A stretch of DNA of 32,675 nucleotides from JBDSKH01 sp035495435 (lineage in GTDB: Bacteria; Actinomycetota; Actinomycetes; Actinomycetales; Microbacteriaceae): NCBI GenBank assembly GCA_035495435.1, contig DATJFV010000092.1, positions 1 to 32,675 on the forward strand. Reading direction: 5' to 3'. Positions 1 to 7,882 of this stretch are shown here, in pieces (position 1 is the stretch's first letter; each line of letters begins with the position of its first letter). The notes beneath the pieces are model-generated. The model was given only the letters and a program-made list of their open reading frames with translations, was not told the origin of the DNA and ran no database searches. The translations under genes and the position numbers were made by a program.

Positions 1-19
1 CGTCGGAGAGGACACCACC

Positions 20-1066
20 GTGACCCGCACCCTCGACATCGCCGTCATCGCCGGTGACGGCATCGGACCGGAGGTCACCGCCGCGGCGCTCAGGGTGCTG
101 CGCGCCGCGGTCGGCGCCGAGGTCGAGGTGCGCACCACCGAGTACCCGTTCAGTGCGGCCCACTACCTCGAGACCGGCGAGGTGCTCACCGACGACGACC
201 TCGCCGCCCTGGCCCGGCACGAGGCGATCGTGCTCGGCGCGGTCGGCGGCGACCCGCGCGAGCCGCGGCTGGCGGGCGGCATCATCGAGCGCGGCATCCT
301 GCTGAAGCTGCGCTTCGCATTCGACCACTACATCAACCTGCGGCCGACGCGGCTGTTCCCGCAGGTGCAGTCCCCGCTGCGCGACCCCGGCGCCGTCGAC
401 TTCGTCGTCGTGCGCGAGGGCACCGAGGGCCCCTACGTCGGCAACGGCGGGCGGCTGCGCGCCGGCACCCCGCACGAGATCGCCAACGAGTTGAGCATCA
501 ACACCGCGCACGGCGTCGAGCGCGTGCTGCGTTACGCGTTCGAGCTGGCCGAGCGGCGGCGCAAGAAGCTCACCCTGGTGCACAAGACCAACGTGCTGAC
601 CAACGCGGGCGCCCTGTGGAGCGAGACGACGAAGCGGGTCGCGGCGCAGCATCCGGATGTCACCTGGGACTACCTGCACGTCGACGCCGCCACCATCTTC
701 CTGGTCACCGACCCTGCTAGGTTCGACGTGATCGTCACGGACAACCTCTTCGGCGACATCCTCACCGACCTGGCCGGCGCAATCAGCGGCGGCATCGGAC
801 TGGCGGCCTCGGGCAACATCAACCCCGACGGCACGTTCCCCTCGATGTTCGAGCCCGTGCACGGGTCGGCTCCCGACATCGCGGGGCAGCAGAAGGCAGA
901 CCCGACTGCCGCGATCCTGTCGATCGCCCTGCTGCTCGACCACCTCGGTCTGGCAGAGCAGGCGAGCGCGGTCGAGGCGGCGGTGATCGCCGACCTGGCC
1001 GAGCGAGGACCGCAACCCCGAACGACCGCCCAGTTCGGGTCTGCCATCGCGGCCCGGCTGGGCTGA
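20..1066 (+). CDS. leuB: 3-isopropylmalate dehydrogenase
   Basis: Cytoplasmic NAD-dependent oxidative decarboxylase that converts 3-isopropylmalate to 2-oxoisocaproate in leucine synthesis. The 348 residues span the whole isocitrate/isopropylmalate dehydrogenase fold. Visible motifs are AGDGIGPEV (about 11-19), EGTEGPYVGNGG (about 133-144, catalytic Tyr139), HKTNVLT (Lys189), Asp222, and the metal-binding stretch TDNLFGDILTD (Asp246, Asp250). The NAD-binding HGSAPDIAGQQKADPTA lies near 281-297. The GTG start is preceded by GGAGAGGAC at 4-12, a reasonable ribosome-binding site. Only 19 bases lie upstream, so any preceding operon partner is out of view. ilvE follows after 42 bases. Family assignment is very secure, and the start is well supported by the N-terminal beta-strand. 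Confidence 0.97.
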   Translation: MTRTLDIAVIAGDGIGPEVTAAALRVLRAAVGAEVEVRTTEYPFSAAHYLETGEVLTDDDLAALARHEAIVLGAVGGDPREPRLAGGIIERGILLKLRFAFDHYINLRPTRLFPQVQSPLRDPGAVDFVVVREGTEGPYVGNGGRLRAGTPHEIANELSINTAHGVERVLRYAFELAERRRKKLTLVHKTNVLTNAGALWSETTKRVAAQHPDVTWDYLHVDAATIFLVTDPARFDVIVTDNLFGDILTDLAGAISGGIGLAASGNINPDGTFPSMFEPVHGSAPDIAGQQKADPTAAILSIALLLDHLGLAEQASAVEAAVIADLAERGPQPRTTAQFGSAIAARLG

Positions 1067-1072
1067 ACCTTT

Positions 1073-1085
1073 CGCCCCGCGGGCG
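1073..1085. terminator. small GC hairpin between leuB and ilvE
   Basis: CGCCC and GGGCG form a 5-bp stem around a CGC loop, 6 bases after the leuB stop codon. There is no T-run, so termination is only a possibility. The hairpin may simply mark the operon boundary. Confidence 0.25.
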
Positions 1086-1108
1086 ACTAAGCGCACACTA
1101 GGAACATC

Positions 1109-2227
1109 ATGACGATCAACCTGCTTCCCATGGCGACCCCCGACCTGCTGTGGCAGGTGACCCGCAACGAGGCTGCGAAGTCCGACGCCGAGCGGGCCGA
1201 GCTGCTGCAGAACCCCGGCTTCGGCAAGATCTTCACCGACCACATGGTCGACATCTGCTGGAGCGAGAAGGGCGGATGGCATCGGCCGCGGGTGCAGCCG
1301 TACGGCCCCATCTCGCTCGACCCCGCCGCCGCGGTGCTGCACTACGCGCAGGAGATCTTCGAGGGTCTGAAGGCGTACCGGCACGCCGACGGGTCGATCT
1401 GGACCTTCCGCGCCGACCAGAACGCGGCGCGCATGCAGCGCTCCGCGCGGCGCCTGGCACTACCCGAACTTCCCACCGAGTACTTCATCGAGTCGATCAA
1501 ACAGCTGATCGCCGTCGACGCCGCCTGGGTGCCGTCGCAGGACGAGGCCTCGCTCTACCTGCGGCCGTTCATGTTCGCCAAAGAGGCCTTCCTCGGTGTG
1601 CGCCCGGCGGCCAAGGTGAACTACTACCTGATCGCCTCGCCGGCCGGCGCCTACTTCTCGGGCGGCATCACCCCGCTCGAGATCTGGCTGTCGACGAAGT
1701 ACACCCGCGCCGGTCACGGGGGCATGGGCCAGGCCAAGACCGGCGGCAACTACGCCGCCTCGCTTGTCGCCCAGGCCGAAGCGTACGAGAACGGCTGCCA
1801 GCAGGTGCTGTTCCTCGACGCTCAAGAGGGCAAGTACCTCGAAGAGCTCGGCGGCATGAACGTCGTGCTCGTCACCCGCGACAAGAAGCTGATCACCCCC
1901 GACAGCGATTCGATCCTCGAGGGCATCACGCTGGCGTCGATCCTGCAGCTGGCACAAGACCGCGGCTACACGGTCGAGCAGCGCCGCGTCACGATCGACG
2001 AGTGGCGCGACGGGGCGGCCTCGGGCGACATCGTGGAGGCGTTCGCCTGCGGCACCGCCGCGGTGGTCACCCCGATCGCCGTGCTGCGCAACGCCGAGGT
2101 GGAGATCCGGATGCCGGACGTCGCCGACGCCGACCGGGTCGCCCTGTCGCTGCGCGAGGAGCTGACCGGCATCCAGTACGGCCGCGTCGAGGACCGCCAC
2201 GGCTGGATGTTGCGTCTGGACGCCTAG
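1109..2227 (+). CDS. ilvE: branched-chain amino-acid aminotransferase
   Basis: PLP enzyme of fold type IV that catalyses the final, reversible transamination of 2-oxo acids to leucine, isoleucine and valine using glutamate. The 372 residues match the BCAT family. Visible features are HYAQEIFEGLKAYR (about 78-91), SLYLRPFMFA (about 148-157), the PLP lysine in GQAKTGGNYAASL (Lys210), EELGGMNVV (about 245-253) and the C-terminal ACGTAAVVTPIA. The ATG at 1109 follows AGGAA at 1100-1104. The same bases also read as a weak TAGGAA -10 box, so a leaderless start is possible. It follows leuB in the same direction, consistent with shared branched-chain amino-acid control. Confidence 0.97.
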   Translation: MTINLLPMATPDLLWQVTRNEAAKSDAERAELLQNPGFGKIFTDHMVDICWSEKGGWHRPRVQPYGPISLDPAAAVLHYAQEIFEGLKAYRHADGSIWTFRADQNAARMQRSARRLALPELPTEYFIESIKQLIAVDAAWVPSQDEASLYLRPFMFAKEAFLGVRPAAKVNYYLIASPAGAYFSGGITPLEIWLSTKYTRAGHGGMGQAKTGGNYAASLVAQAEAYENGCQQVLFLDAQEGKYLEELGGMNVVLVTRDKKLITPDSDSILEGITLASILQLAQDRGYTVEQRRVTIDEWRDGAASGDIVEAFACGTAAVVTPIAVLRNAEVEIRMPDVADADRVALSLREELTGIQYGRVEDRHGWMLRLDA

Positions 2228-2256
2228 CACGCACGTCTCGTGCGCCGCAGGCGGCG

Positions 2257-2262
2257 TACCGT
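2257..2262 (+). promoter_or_regulatory. -10 box (TACCGT) of sdaA, leaderless start
   Basis: TACCGT lies exactly 7 bases before the GTG at 2270. This places transcription start at or next to the start codon and supports that GTG over the upstream in-frame GTG at 2240. Confidence 0.5.
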
Positions 2263-2269
2263 TGAGATC

Positions 2270-3634
2270 GTGACAGCGTACGTCTCGGCCTTCGAGCTCT
2301 TCTCCATCGGGGTCGGGCCGTCGAGTTCGCATACCGTCGGCCCGATGCGCGCCGCGAACGACTTCGCGGCGCGGCTCGCAGCATCCGGGGCGCTCGGCCG
2401 CGTCGCGCGGGTGACCTGCGACCTGTACGGCTCCCTCGGCGCGACCGGCATCGGGCACGGCACCCCGGATGCGATCGTCGTGGGCCTGCAGGGCATGGCA
2501 CCGGAGACGGTCGACCCCGTCGCCGTGCGCGAGGCGTGGGCGCGGTGGCCCGAAGGCGGCACGCTGGCGCTCTCGGGAACGCACCCGATCGCGTTCGCCA
2601 AGCCCGACATCCGGTTCGAGCCGTTCACCCGCAAACCCGAACACCCCAACGCGATGACGCTGACCGCGCTGGATGCGGCGGGCGGCGTCGTCGCCGAGGA
2701 CACCTACTTCTCGGTCGGCGGCGGGTTCATCAAGCGGCAGGGCGCACCGGAGGAGGCGGCGGGCGAGGAGTACCCGTTCCGCTTCACCAGCGCCGACGCA
2801 CTGCTGGCACTGTGTGCCGAACACGACCTGTCGATCGCCGGGCTGGCGCGACGCAACGAGGAGTCGCGCCGCAGCCGCGACGACGTCGACGCCGGGCTCG
2901 ACGCCATCTGGCGCGCGATGGACGGATGCATCGAGGCGGGCCTGCACGCCGACGGCATGCTGCCCGGCATCCTGCAGGTGCGGCGCCGCGCCGGGATGAT
3001 CCGCGAGCAGCTGGACGACGGGGTCGGGCAGGTGGCGCTCCCCGGCGACTGGCTCGGCGCCTACGCACTCGCCGTCAACGAAGAGAACGCCTCCGGCGGA
3101 CGCGTCGTCACCGCGCCCACGAACGGTGCGGCCGGCATCCTGCCCGCCGTGCTGAAGTACTGGGTCGAATTCGTCCACGAAGGCGGCGACCCGCTGCCCG
3201 GCACCCGGGCGTTCCTGCTGACCGCGACAGCGCTCGGATCGCTGTTCAAGGCCAACGCGTCCATCTCGGGCGCCGAGGGCGGCTGCCAGGCCGAGGTCGG
3301 CTCGGCCTGCGCGATGGCCGCCGGTGGCCTCACCGCCGTCATGCACGGCACCCCGCGCCAGGTCGAGAACGCGGCCGAGATCGCCATGGAGCACCACCTC
3401 GGCCTCACCTGCGACCCGGTGGGCGGGCTCGTGCAGATCCCCTGCATCGAACGCAACGCCATCGCCGCGTCCACCGCCGTCACCGCCGCACGCCTCGCGA
3501 TGCGCGGCGACGGCATGCACTACGTCTCGCTCGACACCGTCGTCGAGACGATGCGCCAGACCGGCATCGACATGTCCACCAAATACAAGGAGACCAGCGA
3601 AGGCGGGCTCGCCGTCAACGTCGTCGAGTGCTGA
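2270..3634 (+). CDS. sdaA: L-serine ammonia-lyase, iron-sulfur type
   Basis: Deaminates L-serine to pyruvate and ammonia using a 4Fe-4S cluster. The 454 residues carry both halves of the fused bacterial enzyme: an N-terminal domain opening with SAFELFSIGVGPSSSHTVGPMRAA and a C-terminal catalytic domain with APTNGAAGILPAVL. The cluster cysteines are visible near residues 338, 381 and 392 (GGCQAEVGSACAMA and TCDPVGGLVQIPCIERN), with spacing matching the known Cys triad of this family. The GTG at 2270 was chosen over GTG 2240 because the family N-terminus begins there and a TACCGT box lies 7 bases upstream. Its last 20 bases overlap the 3' end of the convergent hydrolase gene. Confidence 0.95.
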   Translation: MTAYVSAFELFSIGVGPSSSHTVGPMRAANDFAARLAASGALGRVARVTCDLYGSLGATGIGHGTPDAIVVGLQGMAPETVDPVAVREAWARWPEGGTLALSGTHPIAFAKPDIRFEPFTRKPEHPNAMTLTALDAAGGVVAEDTYFSVGGGFIKRQGAPEEAAGEEYPFRFTSADALLALCAEHDLSIAGLARRNEESRRSRDDVDAGLDAIWRAMDGCIEAGLHADGMLPGILQVRRRAGMIREQLDDGVGQVALPGDWLGAYALAVNEENASGGRVVTAPTNGAAGILPAVLKYWVEFVHEGGDPLPGTRAFLLTATALGSLFKANASISGAEGGCQAEVGSACAMAAGGLTAVMHGTPRQVENAAEIAMEHHLGLTCDPVGGLVQIPCIERNAIAASTAVTAARLAMRGDGMHYVSLDTVVETMRQTGIDMSTKYKETSEGGLAVNVVEC

Positions 3635-4211
3635 ACACGAACTCCGCGACCCGGTCCGCGACGCGGCCCAACTGCGGCACGCGCTGCACGTCGTGGTCCC
3701 CGGGGAACCACTCCACCTCGATCGAGGACGGCAGGTCGTACCCCGCGACCTCAGCCGGGCCGCCGAACGGGTCGCGCACACCCTGGCAGATCAGCGCGGG
3801 GGTGCGCAGCGTCAGCAGGTGGGCGGTGCGCACCTGCTCCGGGCGCTGCGGCGGATGGAACGGGTAGCCCAGGCACACGAGCCCGTCGGCATGCACCTCG
3901 TCGGCGATCAGGCTCGCGACGCGGCCCCCGTACGACTTGCCGCCGACCAGCACGGGGCCGGCGGCCGACCGGCGCACCTCGGCCACCGCATCCGCGTACT
4001 CGCCCTGCACCCGTTCCGCCTTCGGCGGCGGCGGGCGCCGGCCCTCGCGGCGCGCGGCCATGTAGGCGAACTCGAAACGGGCGGTGCGGATGCCGTGGCC
4101 GGCCAGCAGTGTGCACATCGCCGTCAACCACGGCGAGTCCATGGGGGCGCCTGCGCTGTGCGCGAGGATCAGCGTGGCGCCGTCGTCGGGGCCCGCCCAG
4201 AGCACCGTCAT
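3615..4211 (-). CDS. alpha/beta hydrolase of the KANL3/TEX30-like (COG3571) type
   Basis: A small serine hydrolase of 198 residues, probably cytoplasmic. The catalytic triad can be read: nucleophile Ser93 in GGKSYGG, Asp147 in GVRDPFG, and His173 in PGDHDV. An oxyanion-loop-like HSAGAPMDS lies at about 18-26. Substrate is unknown; members of this group are often annotated as dienelactone-hydrolase-like or simply as alpha/beta-family hydrolases. It is divergent from the FAH-family gene, with only 17 bases between the start codons, and overlaps the end of sdaA by 20 bases. ATG at 4211 is the first start before the conserved core. Confidence 0.85.
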   Translation of the reverse strand: MTVLWAGPDDGATLILAHSAGAPMDSPWLTAMCTLLAGHGIRTARFEFAYMAARREGRRPPPPKAERVQGEYADAVAEVRRSAAGPVLVGGKSYGGRVASLIADEVHADGLVCLGYPFHPPQRPEQVRTAHLLTLRTPALICQGVRDPFGGPAEVAGYDLPSSIEVEWFPGDHDVQRVPQLGRVADRVAEFVFSTRRR

Positions 4212-4216
4212 GGCTC

Positions 4217-4222
4217 TAGGCT
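4217..4222 (+). promoter_or_regulatory. -10 box (TAGGCT) of the FAH-family gene
   Basis: TAGGCT stands 6 bases before the GTG at 4229, the leaderless arrangement seen repeatedly here. It also sits inside the 17-base divergent gap. Confidence 0.5.
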
Positions 4223-4228
4223 GGCACA

Positions 4229-5011
4229 GTGAAGGTGGCCCGGTTCAGCGTCGACGGATCCGACCCCCGGTTCGGCATCGTCGACGACGACGAGCTCGTC
4301 GTGCTGACGGGCGACCCGATGTTCCAGGGCTTCGGCACCACGGGCGAACGCGTTCCGCTCACGGGCGCGAAGCTGCTGGCGCCGGTGATCCCGCGCTCGA
4401 AGGTGGTGTGCGTGGGGCTCAACTACGCCGACCACCGTGCCGACATGGCCGCCAACGTCGACGCGCCCGAGAACCCGCTGATCTTCCTCAAGCCGAACAC
4501 CGCGGTGATCGGGCCGGGCGATGCGATCCAGATCCCGCCGGTCGAGGGCCGCATCACCCACGAGAGCGAGCTGGTGGTCGTGATCGGCCGGATCGCGAAG
4601 CAGGTTCCCGCGTCGCGCTGGGCCGACTACGTGTTCGGCTACACGATCGGCAACGACGTGTCGGCTCGCGACCAGATGTTCGCCGACGGCCAGTGGGCCC
4701 GCGCGAAGGGCTACGACACGTTCGCCCCGATCGGACCGTGGATCGAGACCGAGCTCGACCCCACCGAGCTCGAGATCTCGAGCACCGTCGACGGCGAGGC
4801 GCGGCGGCGTGGCAACACCCGCGACATGATCCACAAGATCCCCGAGCTGATCGCCTACATCTCCGATGTCTGGACGCTGCTGCCGGGCGACATCATCATG
4901 ACCGGCACCCCGTCGGGTCTGGGCGGTTTCGTCGACGGGCAGACCGTCGACATCACCATCGAGGGGCTCGGCACGCTCTCGAACCCGGCCCGTAACCGGG
5001 ACAGCCGGTGA
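4229..5011 (+). CDS. fumarylacetoacetate hydrolase (FAH) family protein
   Basis: A 260-residue FAH-fold protein, related to 2-hydroxyhepta-2,4-diene-1,7-dioate isomerases, acylpyruvases and oxaloacetate decarboxylases. Signature segments are VGLNYADHRADM (about 67-78), PLIFLKPNTAVIGPGD (about 87-102), the metal-site Glu pair in THESELVVVIGR (about 110-121), GNDVSARDQM (about 141-150) and IIMTGTPSGLG in the C-terminal part. Exact substrate cannot be told from sequence. The GTG start directly follows a TAGGCT box. Its stop overlaps the MFS gene start by 4 bases (GTGA), which implies translational coupling into a three-gene operon with two transporters. Confidence 0.9.
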   Translation: MKVARFSVDGSDPRFGIVDDDELVVLTGDPMFQGFGTTGERVPLTGAKLLAPVIPRSKVVCVGLNYADHRADMAANVDAPENPLIFLKPNTAVIGPGDAIQIPPVEGRITHESELVVVIGRIAKQVPASRWADYVFGYTIGNDVSARDQMFADGQWARAKGYDTFAPIGPWIETELDPTELEISSTVDGEARRRGNTRDMIHKIPELIAYISDVWTLLPGDIIMTGTPSGLGGFVDGQTVDITIEGLGTLSNPARNRDSR

Positions 5012-6246
5012 CGCTCGGCGCCGCGGAGCTGCACCGGATCCACCGCCGCGGCCAGCTGGTCCTCATCGCCGGCCAGGCCCTGGCGGGCGTCGGCATGGGC
5101 GGCACGTTCTCGGCCGGCGCTCTGCTCGTCACCCAGGTCTCCGGTTCGGAGGCGCTGTCCGGCATGGCCGCCACCGGCACCACGGTCGGAGCGGCTCTGG
5201 CCGCCATCCCGCTCGCGCGCCTGGCCCGGCGCTCGGGTCGCGCACCGTCGCTCGCCACGGGAGCGCTCGTCGCTGCGGCCGGCGCCGGGGTGGGCCTGCT
5301 CGCCGCGGTGCTGAACAGCTTCCCGCTGTTGCTCGTGGGGCTGGTGATGGTCGGCGTGGGCACCGCGGTCAACCTGCAGTCCCGGTTTGCTGCGACCGAC
5401 CTGTCCGAGCCCGGGACCCGCGGCCGTGACCTGGCGTTCGTGGTGTGGGCGACGACGATCGGGGCGATCCTCGGCCCGAACCTGATCAAGCCGGGCGACA
5501 CGCTCGGCCAGGCGATCGGGCTTCCCCCGCTGGCCGGCCCCTTCCTTTTCACCATCGCGGCACAGGTGCTGGCGGCGTCGATCTACTTCTTCCTGCTGCG
5601 TCCCGATCCGCTGAAGCTGGCCGAGAAGATCGCGCGCGAGCGCCCGGTCGACGCGAACGCCCTGCTCGATGTTCCGCGTGCCGACCGCAACGGTGTGGTC
5701 ACCGGGATGCTCGCCCTGGGGCTCAGTCACGCGACGATGGTGTCGATCATGTCGATGACCCCGGTGCACCTGGTCGACCGGGGTGCGACGCTCGAGATCG
5801 TCGGGTTGACCATCAGCCTGCACGTCGCGGGCATGTTCGCGCTGTCGCCGGTGTTCGGCTGGCTCTCTGACCGGGTCGGGCGCGAGCGGGTCATCGCGCT
5901 GGGCCAGGCGGTGCTGCTCGCCGCGCTCGCGCTGGTGTTCGTCGGGGCCGAGAACAACGGCGTGGTTATGGTCGCGCTGATTCTGCTGGGTGTCGGCTGG
6001 AGCGCCGCAACGGTCGCGGGGTCGGCGCTGGTGGCCGAATCGGCCGACCCGTTGCGTCGCACGGTCATCCAGGGCCGCGCCGATCTGGTGATGAGCGGGT
6101 CCGGCGCGATCGGCGGGGCGCTGGCCGGCCCGGCGTTGGCCGCGCTGCGTTACGAGGGATTGGCGCTGGTGGCGACGTCGCTGGTCGCCACAGTGCTGGT
6201 CGCGCTGGCGTTCCGCACCGCTCGGCGGGCGCGTCAGGTCGCCTGA
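5008..6246 (+). CDS. MFS transporter
   Basis: A 412-residue inner-membrane carrier with about 12 hydrophobic segments. The first half runs from LVLIAGQALAGVGMGG to FLFTIAAQVLAASIYFFLL (about 16-195). A cytoplasmic loop of about 40 residues rich in charge follows, then a second half with an MFS A-like loop, GWLSDRVGRERV (near 285-296). Substrate is not evident. GTG 5008 overlaps the FAH stop codon and TGATG links its stop to the next gene, so all three genes are probably co-translated. Co-operon transport and FAH-type hydrolysis suggests uptake or efflux of an organic acid, but this is inference. Confidence 0.88.
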   Translation: MTLGAAELHRIHRRGQLVLIAGQALAGVGMGGTFSAGALLVTQVSGSEALSGMAATGTTVGAALAAIPLARLARRSGRAPSLATGALVAAAGAGVGLLAAVLNSFPLLLVGLVMVGVGTAVNLQSRFAATDLSEPGTRGRDLAFVVWATTIGAILGPNLIKPGDTLGQAIGLPPLAGPFLFTIAAQVLAASIYFFLLRPDPLKLAEKIARERPVDANALLDVPRADRNGVVTGMLALGLSHATMVSIMSMTPVHLVDRGATLEIVGLTISLHVAGMFALSPVFGWLSDRVGRERVIALGQAVLLAALALVFVGAENNGVVMVALILLGVGWSAATVAGSALVAESADPLRRTVIQGRADLVMSGSGAIGGALAGPALAALRYEGLALVATSLVATVLVALAFRTARRARQVA

Positions 6247-7226
6247 TGCCGCGCTGGATGCCGGGGCTGGCCCTCGCGCTGGCTGGCGCCGCTGCGGGGT
6301 TCGGTCTGCACCTTCTTCTCCCGTTCGTCCCGTGGCTCACCGCCTCTTTGGTGCTCGGTGTCGTCGTCGCGTGCATTCCGCCGGCGCGGCGGGCGCTCGA
6401 CGGCGAGCTGAAGCCGGGCCTGTCGATCGCTGCGCGCCGGGTGCTGCGCCTGGGCATCGTCGTGCTCGGCCTGAAGCTCAGCCTGGGCGACATCGCGCAG
6501 CTGGGCTGGCGGGCGGTGCTCATCATCATCGCCTTGGTGGGTGTCTCGTTCGTGATCACCTGGGGCATTGCGCGGATGCTGCGCCTGCCGGGCGACGAAC
6601 CCGTGTTGATGGCGGCGGGCTTCTCGATCTGCGGGGTGTCCGCGGTCGGGGCGATGAGCGCCTCGCGGGCCAGCGACCCGCGCGACAGCGCCGTGCCCAC
6701 CGCTCTGGTGACGCTGTACGGCACGGCGGCGATCGTCGTGCTGCCGGCCCTCGCCGCGCCGCTGGGGCTCGACGCCGCCGTGTTCGGCCACTGGGTGGGC
6801 GCGAGTGTGCACGACGTCGGCCAGGTCGTGGCGACCGCGCAGACCGCTGGGGCGACCGCGCTCGCGGTGGCGGTCGTGGTGAAGCTCACCCGGGTGCTGA
6901 TGCTGGCGCCGATGGTGGCGATCACCTCGCTGGTGCAGCGCCGCCGGGCGACCCAGACCGGGGGCGCGCGCCCGCCGATCGCGCCGTTGTTCATCGTGGG
7001 CTTCGTTGCGCTGGTGCTGGTGCGCACGTTCGTCCCGGTGCCGGATGCCGTGCTCGCCGTCGCCGACATCGTCCAGTCGGCGCTGCTGGCCCCTGCGCTG
7101 TTCGCCATCGGCGCCTCGCTCCGGCTGGAGCAGCTGGTGCGCTCCGGTGCGCGTGCGCTCGCGGCGGGGGCGCTCAGCTGGCTGGCGATCCTGGGGCTCG
7201 CACTCGTGGCGGCACTCGTCGGCTGA
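6246..7226 (+). CDS. YeiH-family putative sulfate exporter (UPF0324 type)
   Basis: A membrane protein of 326 residues with about 10 helices. The family hallmarks are LRLGIVVLGLKLSLGDI (about 70-86) and the glycine/serine-rich GFSICGVSAVGAMSA (about 124-138), followed by WVGASVHDVGQVVATA. The family is annotated as putative sulfate exporter from distant evidence, so the substrate is uncertain. The ATG shares one base with the MFS stop (TGATG), placing it last in a FAH-MFS-YeiH operon. The palindromic operator of the next module begins one base after its stop codon. Confidence 0.85.
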   Translation: MPRWMPGLALALAGAAAGFGLHLLLPFVPWLTASLVLGVVVACIPPARRALDGELKPGLSIAARRVLRLGIVVLGLKLSLGDIAQLGWRAVLIIIALVGVSFVITWGIARMLRLPGDEPVLMAAGFSICGVSAVGAMSASRASDPRDSAVPTALVTLYGTAAIVVLPALAAPLGLDAAVFGHWVGASVHDVGQVVATAQTAGATALAVAVVVKLTRVLMLAPMVAITSLVQRRRATQTGGARPPIAPLFIVGFVALVLVRTFVPVPDAVLAVADIVQSALLAPALFAIGASLRLEQLVRSGARALAAGALSWLAILGLALVAALVG

Positions 7227-7248
7227 TTCTGGCCAGATCTGGCCAGAA
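7227..7248. promoter_or_regulatory. 22-bp perfect palindrome, predicted Phd operator
   Basis: Two head-to-tail copies of TCTGGCCAGA (7228-7237 and 7238-7247), each itself palindromic, with flanking T and A completing a 22-bp perfect palindrome. It covers the -35 side of the TACAGT box that precedes the antitoxin gene. Phd/YefM antitoxins bind paired palindromes to repress their own operon, so this is the expected autoregulatory site. Confidence 0.65.
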
Positions 7249-7253
7249 AGCCG

Positions 7254-7259
7254 TACAGT
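7254..7259 (+). promoter_or_regulatory. -10 box (TACAGT) of the Phd/PIN operon
   Basis: TACAGT is 6 bases before ATG 7266, giving a leaderless transcript. The upstream palindrome ends 5 bases before it. Confidence 0.55.
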
Positions 7260-7265
7260 GGTCCC

Positions 7266-7499
7266 ATGGCGACCGTGAGCGTGTTCGACGCGAAGTCCCA
7301 GTTCTCGGCGCTTCTGGCGCGGGCGGAGGCCGGGGAAGAGATCGTGATCTCGCGTCACGGGAAGCCGGCCGCGCGTCTTGGTCCGGTCGACAGGCCGTCG
7401 ACGGCGCGCACGCCGGGAGTGTTCGCGGGGCAGATCGAGATCGCTCCCGACTTCGACGACTTCACCCCCGAGGACGATCGGGACTGGTACGGCGCGTGA
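7266..7499 (+). CDS. Phd/YefM-family antitoxin
   Basis: A 77-residue antitoxin. The N-terminal Phd/YefM DNA-binding fold reads SVFDAKSQFSALLARAEAGEEIVISRHGKPAARLGPV (about 5-41). The acidic, disordered-looking C-terminus (FDDFTPEDDRDWYGA) is the part expected to wrap the toxin. It overlaps the PIN gene by 4 bases (GTGA), the usual antitoxin-first layout. It is likely autoregulated through the tandem palindrome just upstream. GC content resembles its surroundings, so recent transfer is not evident. Confidence 0.92.
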   Translation: MATVSVFDAKSQFSALLARAEAGEEIVISRHGKPAARLGPVDRPSTARTPGVFAGQIEIAPDFDDFTPEDDRDWYGA

Positions 7500-7873
7500 G
7501 ATTGCTGATCGACACGCACGCTCTGCTGTGGTGGTTCGCCGACGATCCTGCTCTCGGTCCCCGGTCTCGCGCCGCGATCGCCGACCCGCGCAACGAGACG
7601 TTCGTGTCCGCACTCACGCTGGCTGAGATCGCGATCAAGCAGGGCGTCGGCAAATTGAGCGCACCGTTCATCTCCGACGATCTGATCGACGAGCAGGGGA
7701 TGACCGGGCTGGCCCTCACTCCGCGTCACGGGCGCAAGCTCTCCGAGTTGCCGCTCCATCACCGCGACCCGTTCGACCGCATGCTCATCGCGCAGGCGCT
7801 CGAGGAGGGGCTCACCGTCGTCACCTCTGATGCGCGGTTCGCCGAGTACGGCGTCGCCGTTCTCGCGGCCTGA
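7496..7873 (+). CDS. PIN-domain toxin (VapC-like)
   Basis: A predicted Mg2+-dependent endoribonuclease of 125 residues. The PIN-domain acidic residues are all present: Asp6 in LLIDTHALLWW, Glu44 in TLAEIAIK, Asp94 in RDPFDRML and Asp112 in TSDARF. The THALLWW / DPFDRMLIAQA pattern matches the COG3744 group that pairs with Phd-type antitoxins. The GTG start overlaps the antitoxin stop. It appears intact and active. The RNA target cannot be predicted from sequence; tRNA cleavage is common in related VapC toxins. Confidence 0.92.
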   Translation: MRLLIDTHALLWWFADDPALGPRSRAAIADPRNETFVSALTLAEIAIKQGVGKLSAPFISDDLIDEQGMTGLALTPRHGRKLSELPLHHRDPFDRMLIAQALEEGLTVVTSDARFAEYGVAVLAA

Positions 7874-7882
7874 GCCGCTCTG

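Noticed and set aside
1460..3781. 773-residue open frame on the minus strand across ilvE and sdaA
   Set aside because: It is antisense to two unmistakable enzymes, low in hydrophobic patterning and rich in Arg/Gly/Ala/Asp, typical of shadow frames in high-GC DNA.
6065..7613. Long minus-strand frames across the YeiH-type gene
   Set aside because: Composition is Ser/Thr/Ala/Arg-rich with no fold signature, and the opposite strand encodes a clear membrane protein.
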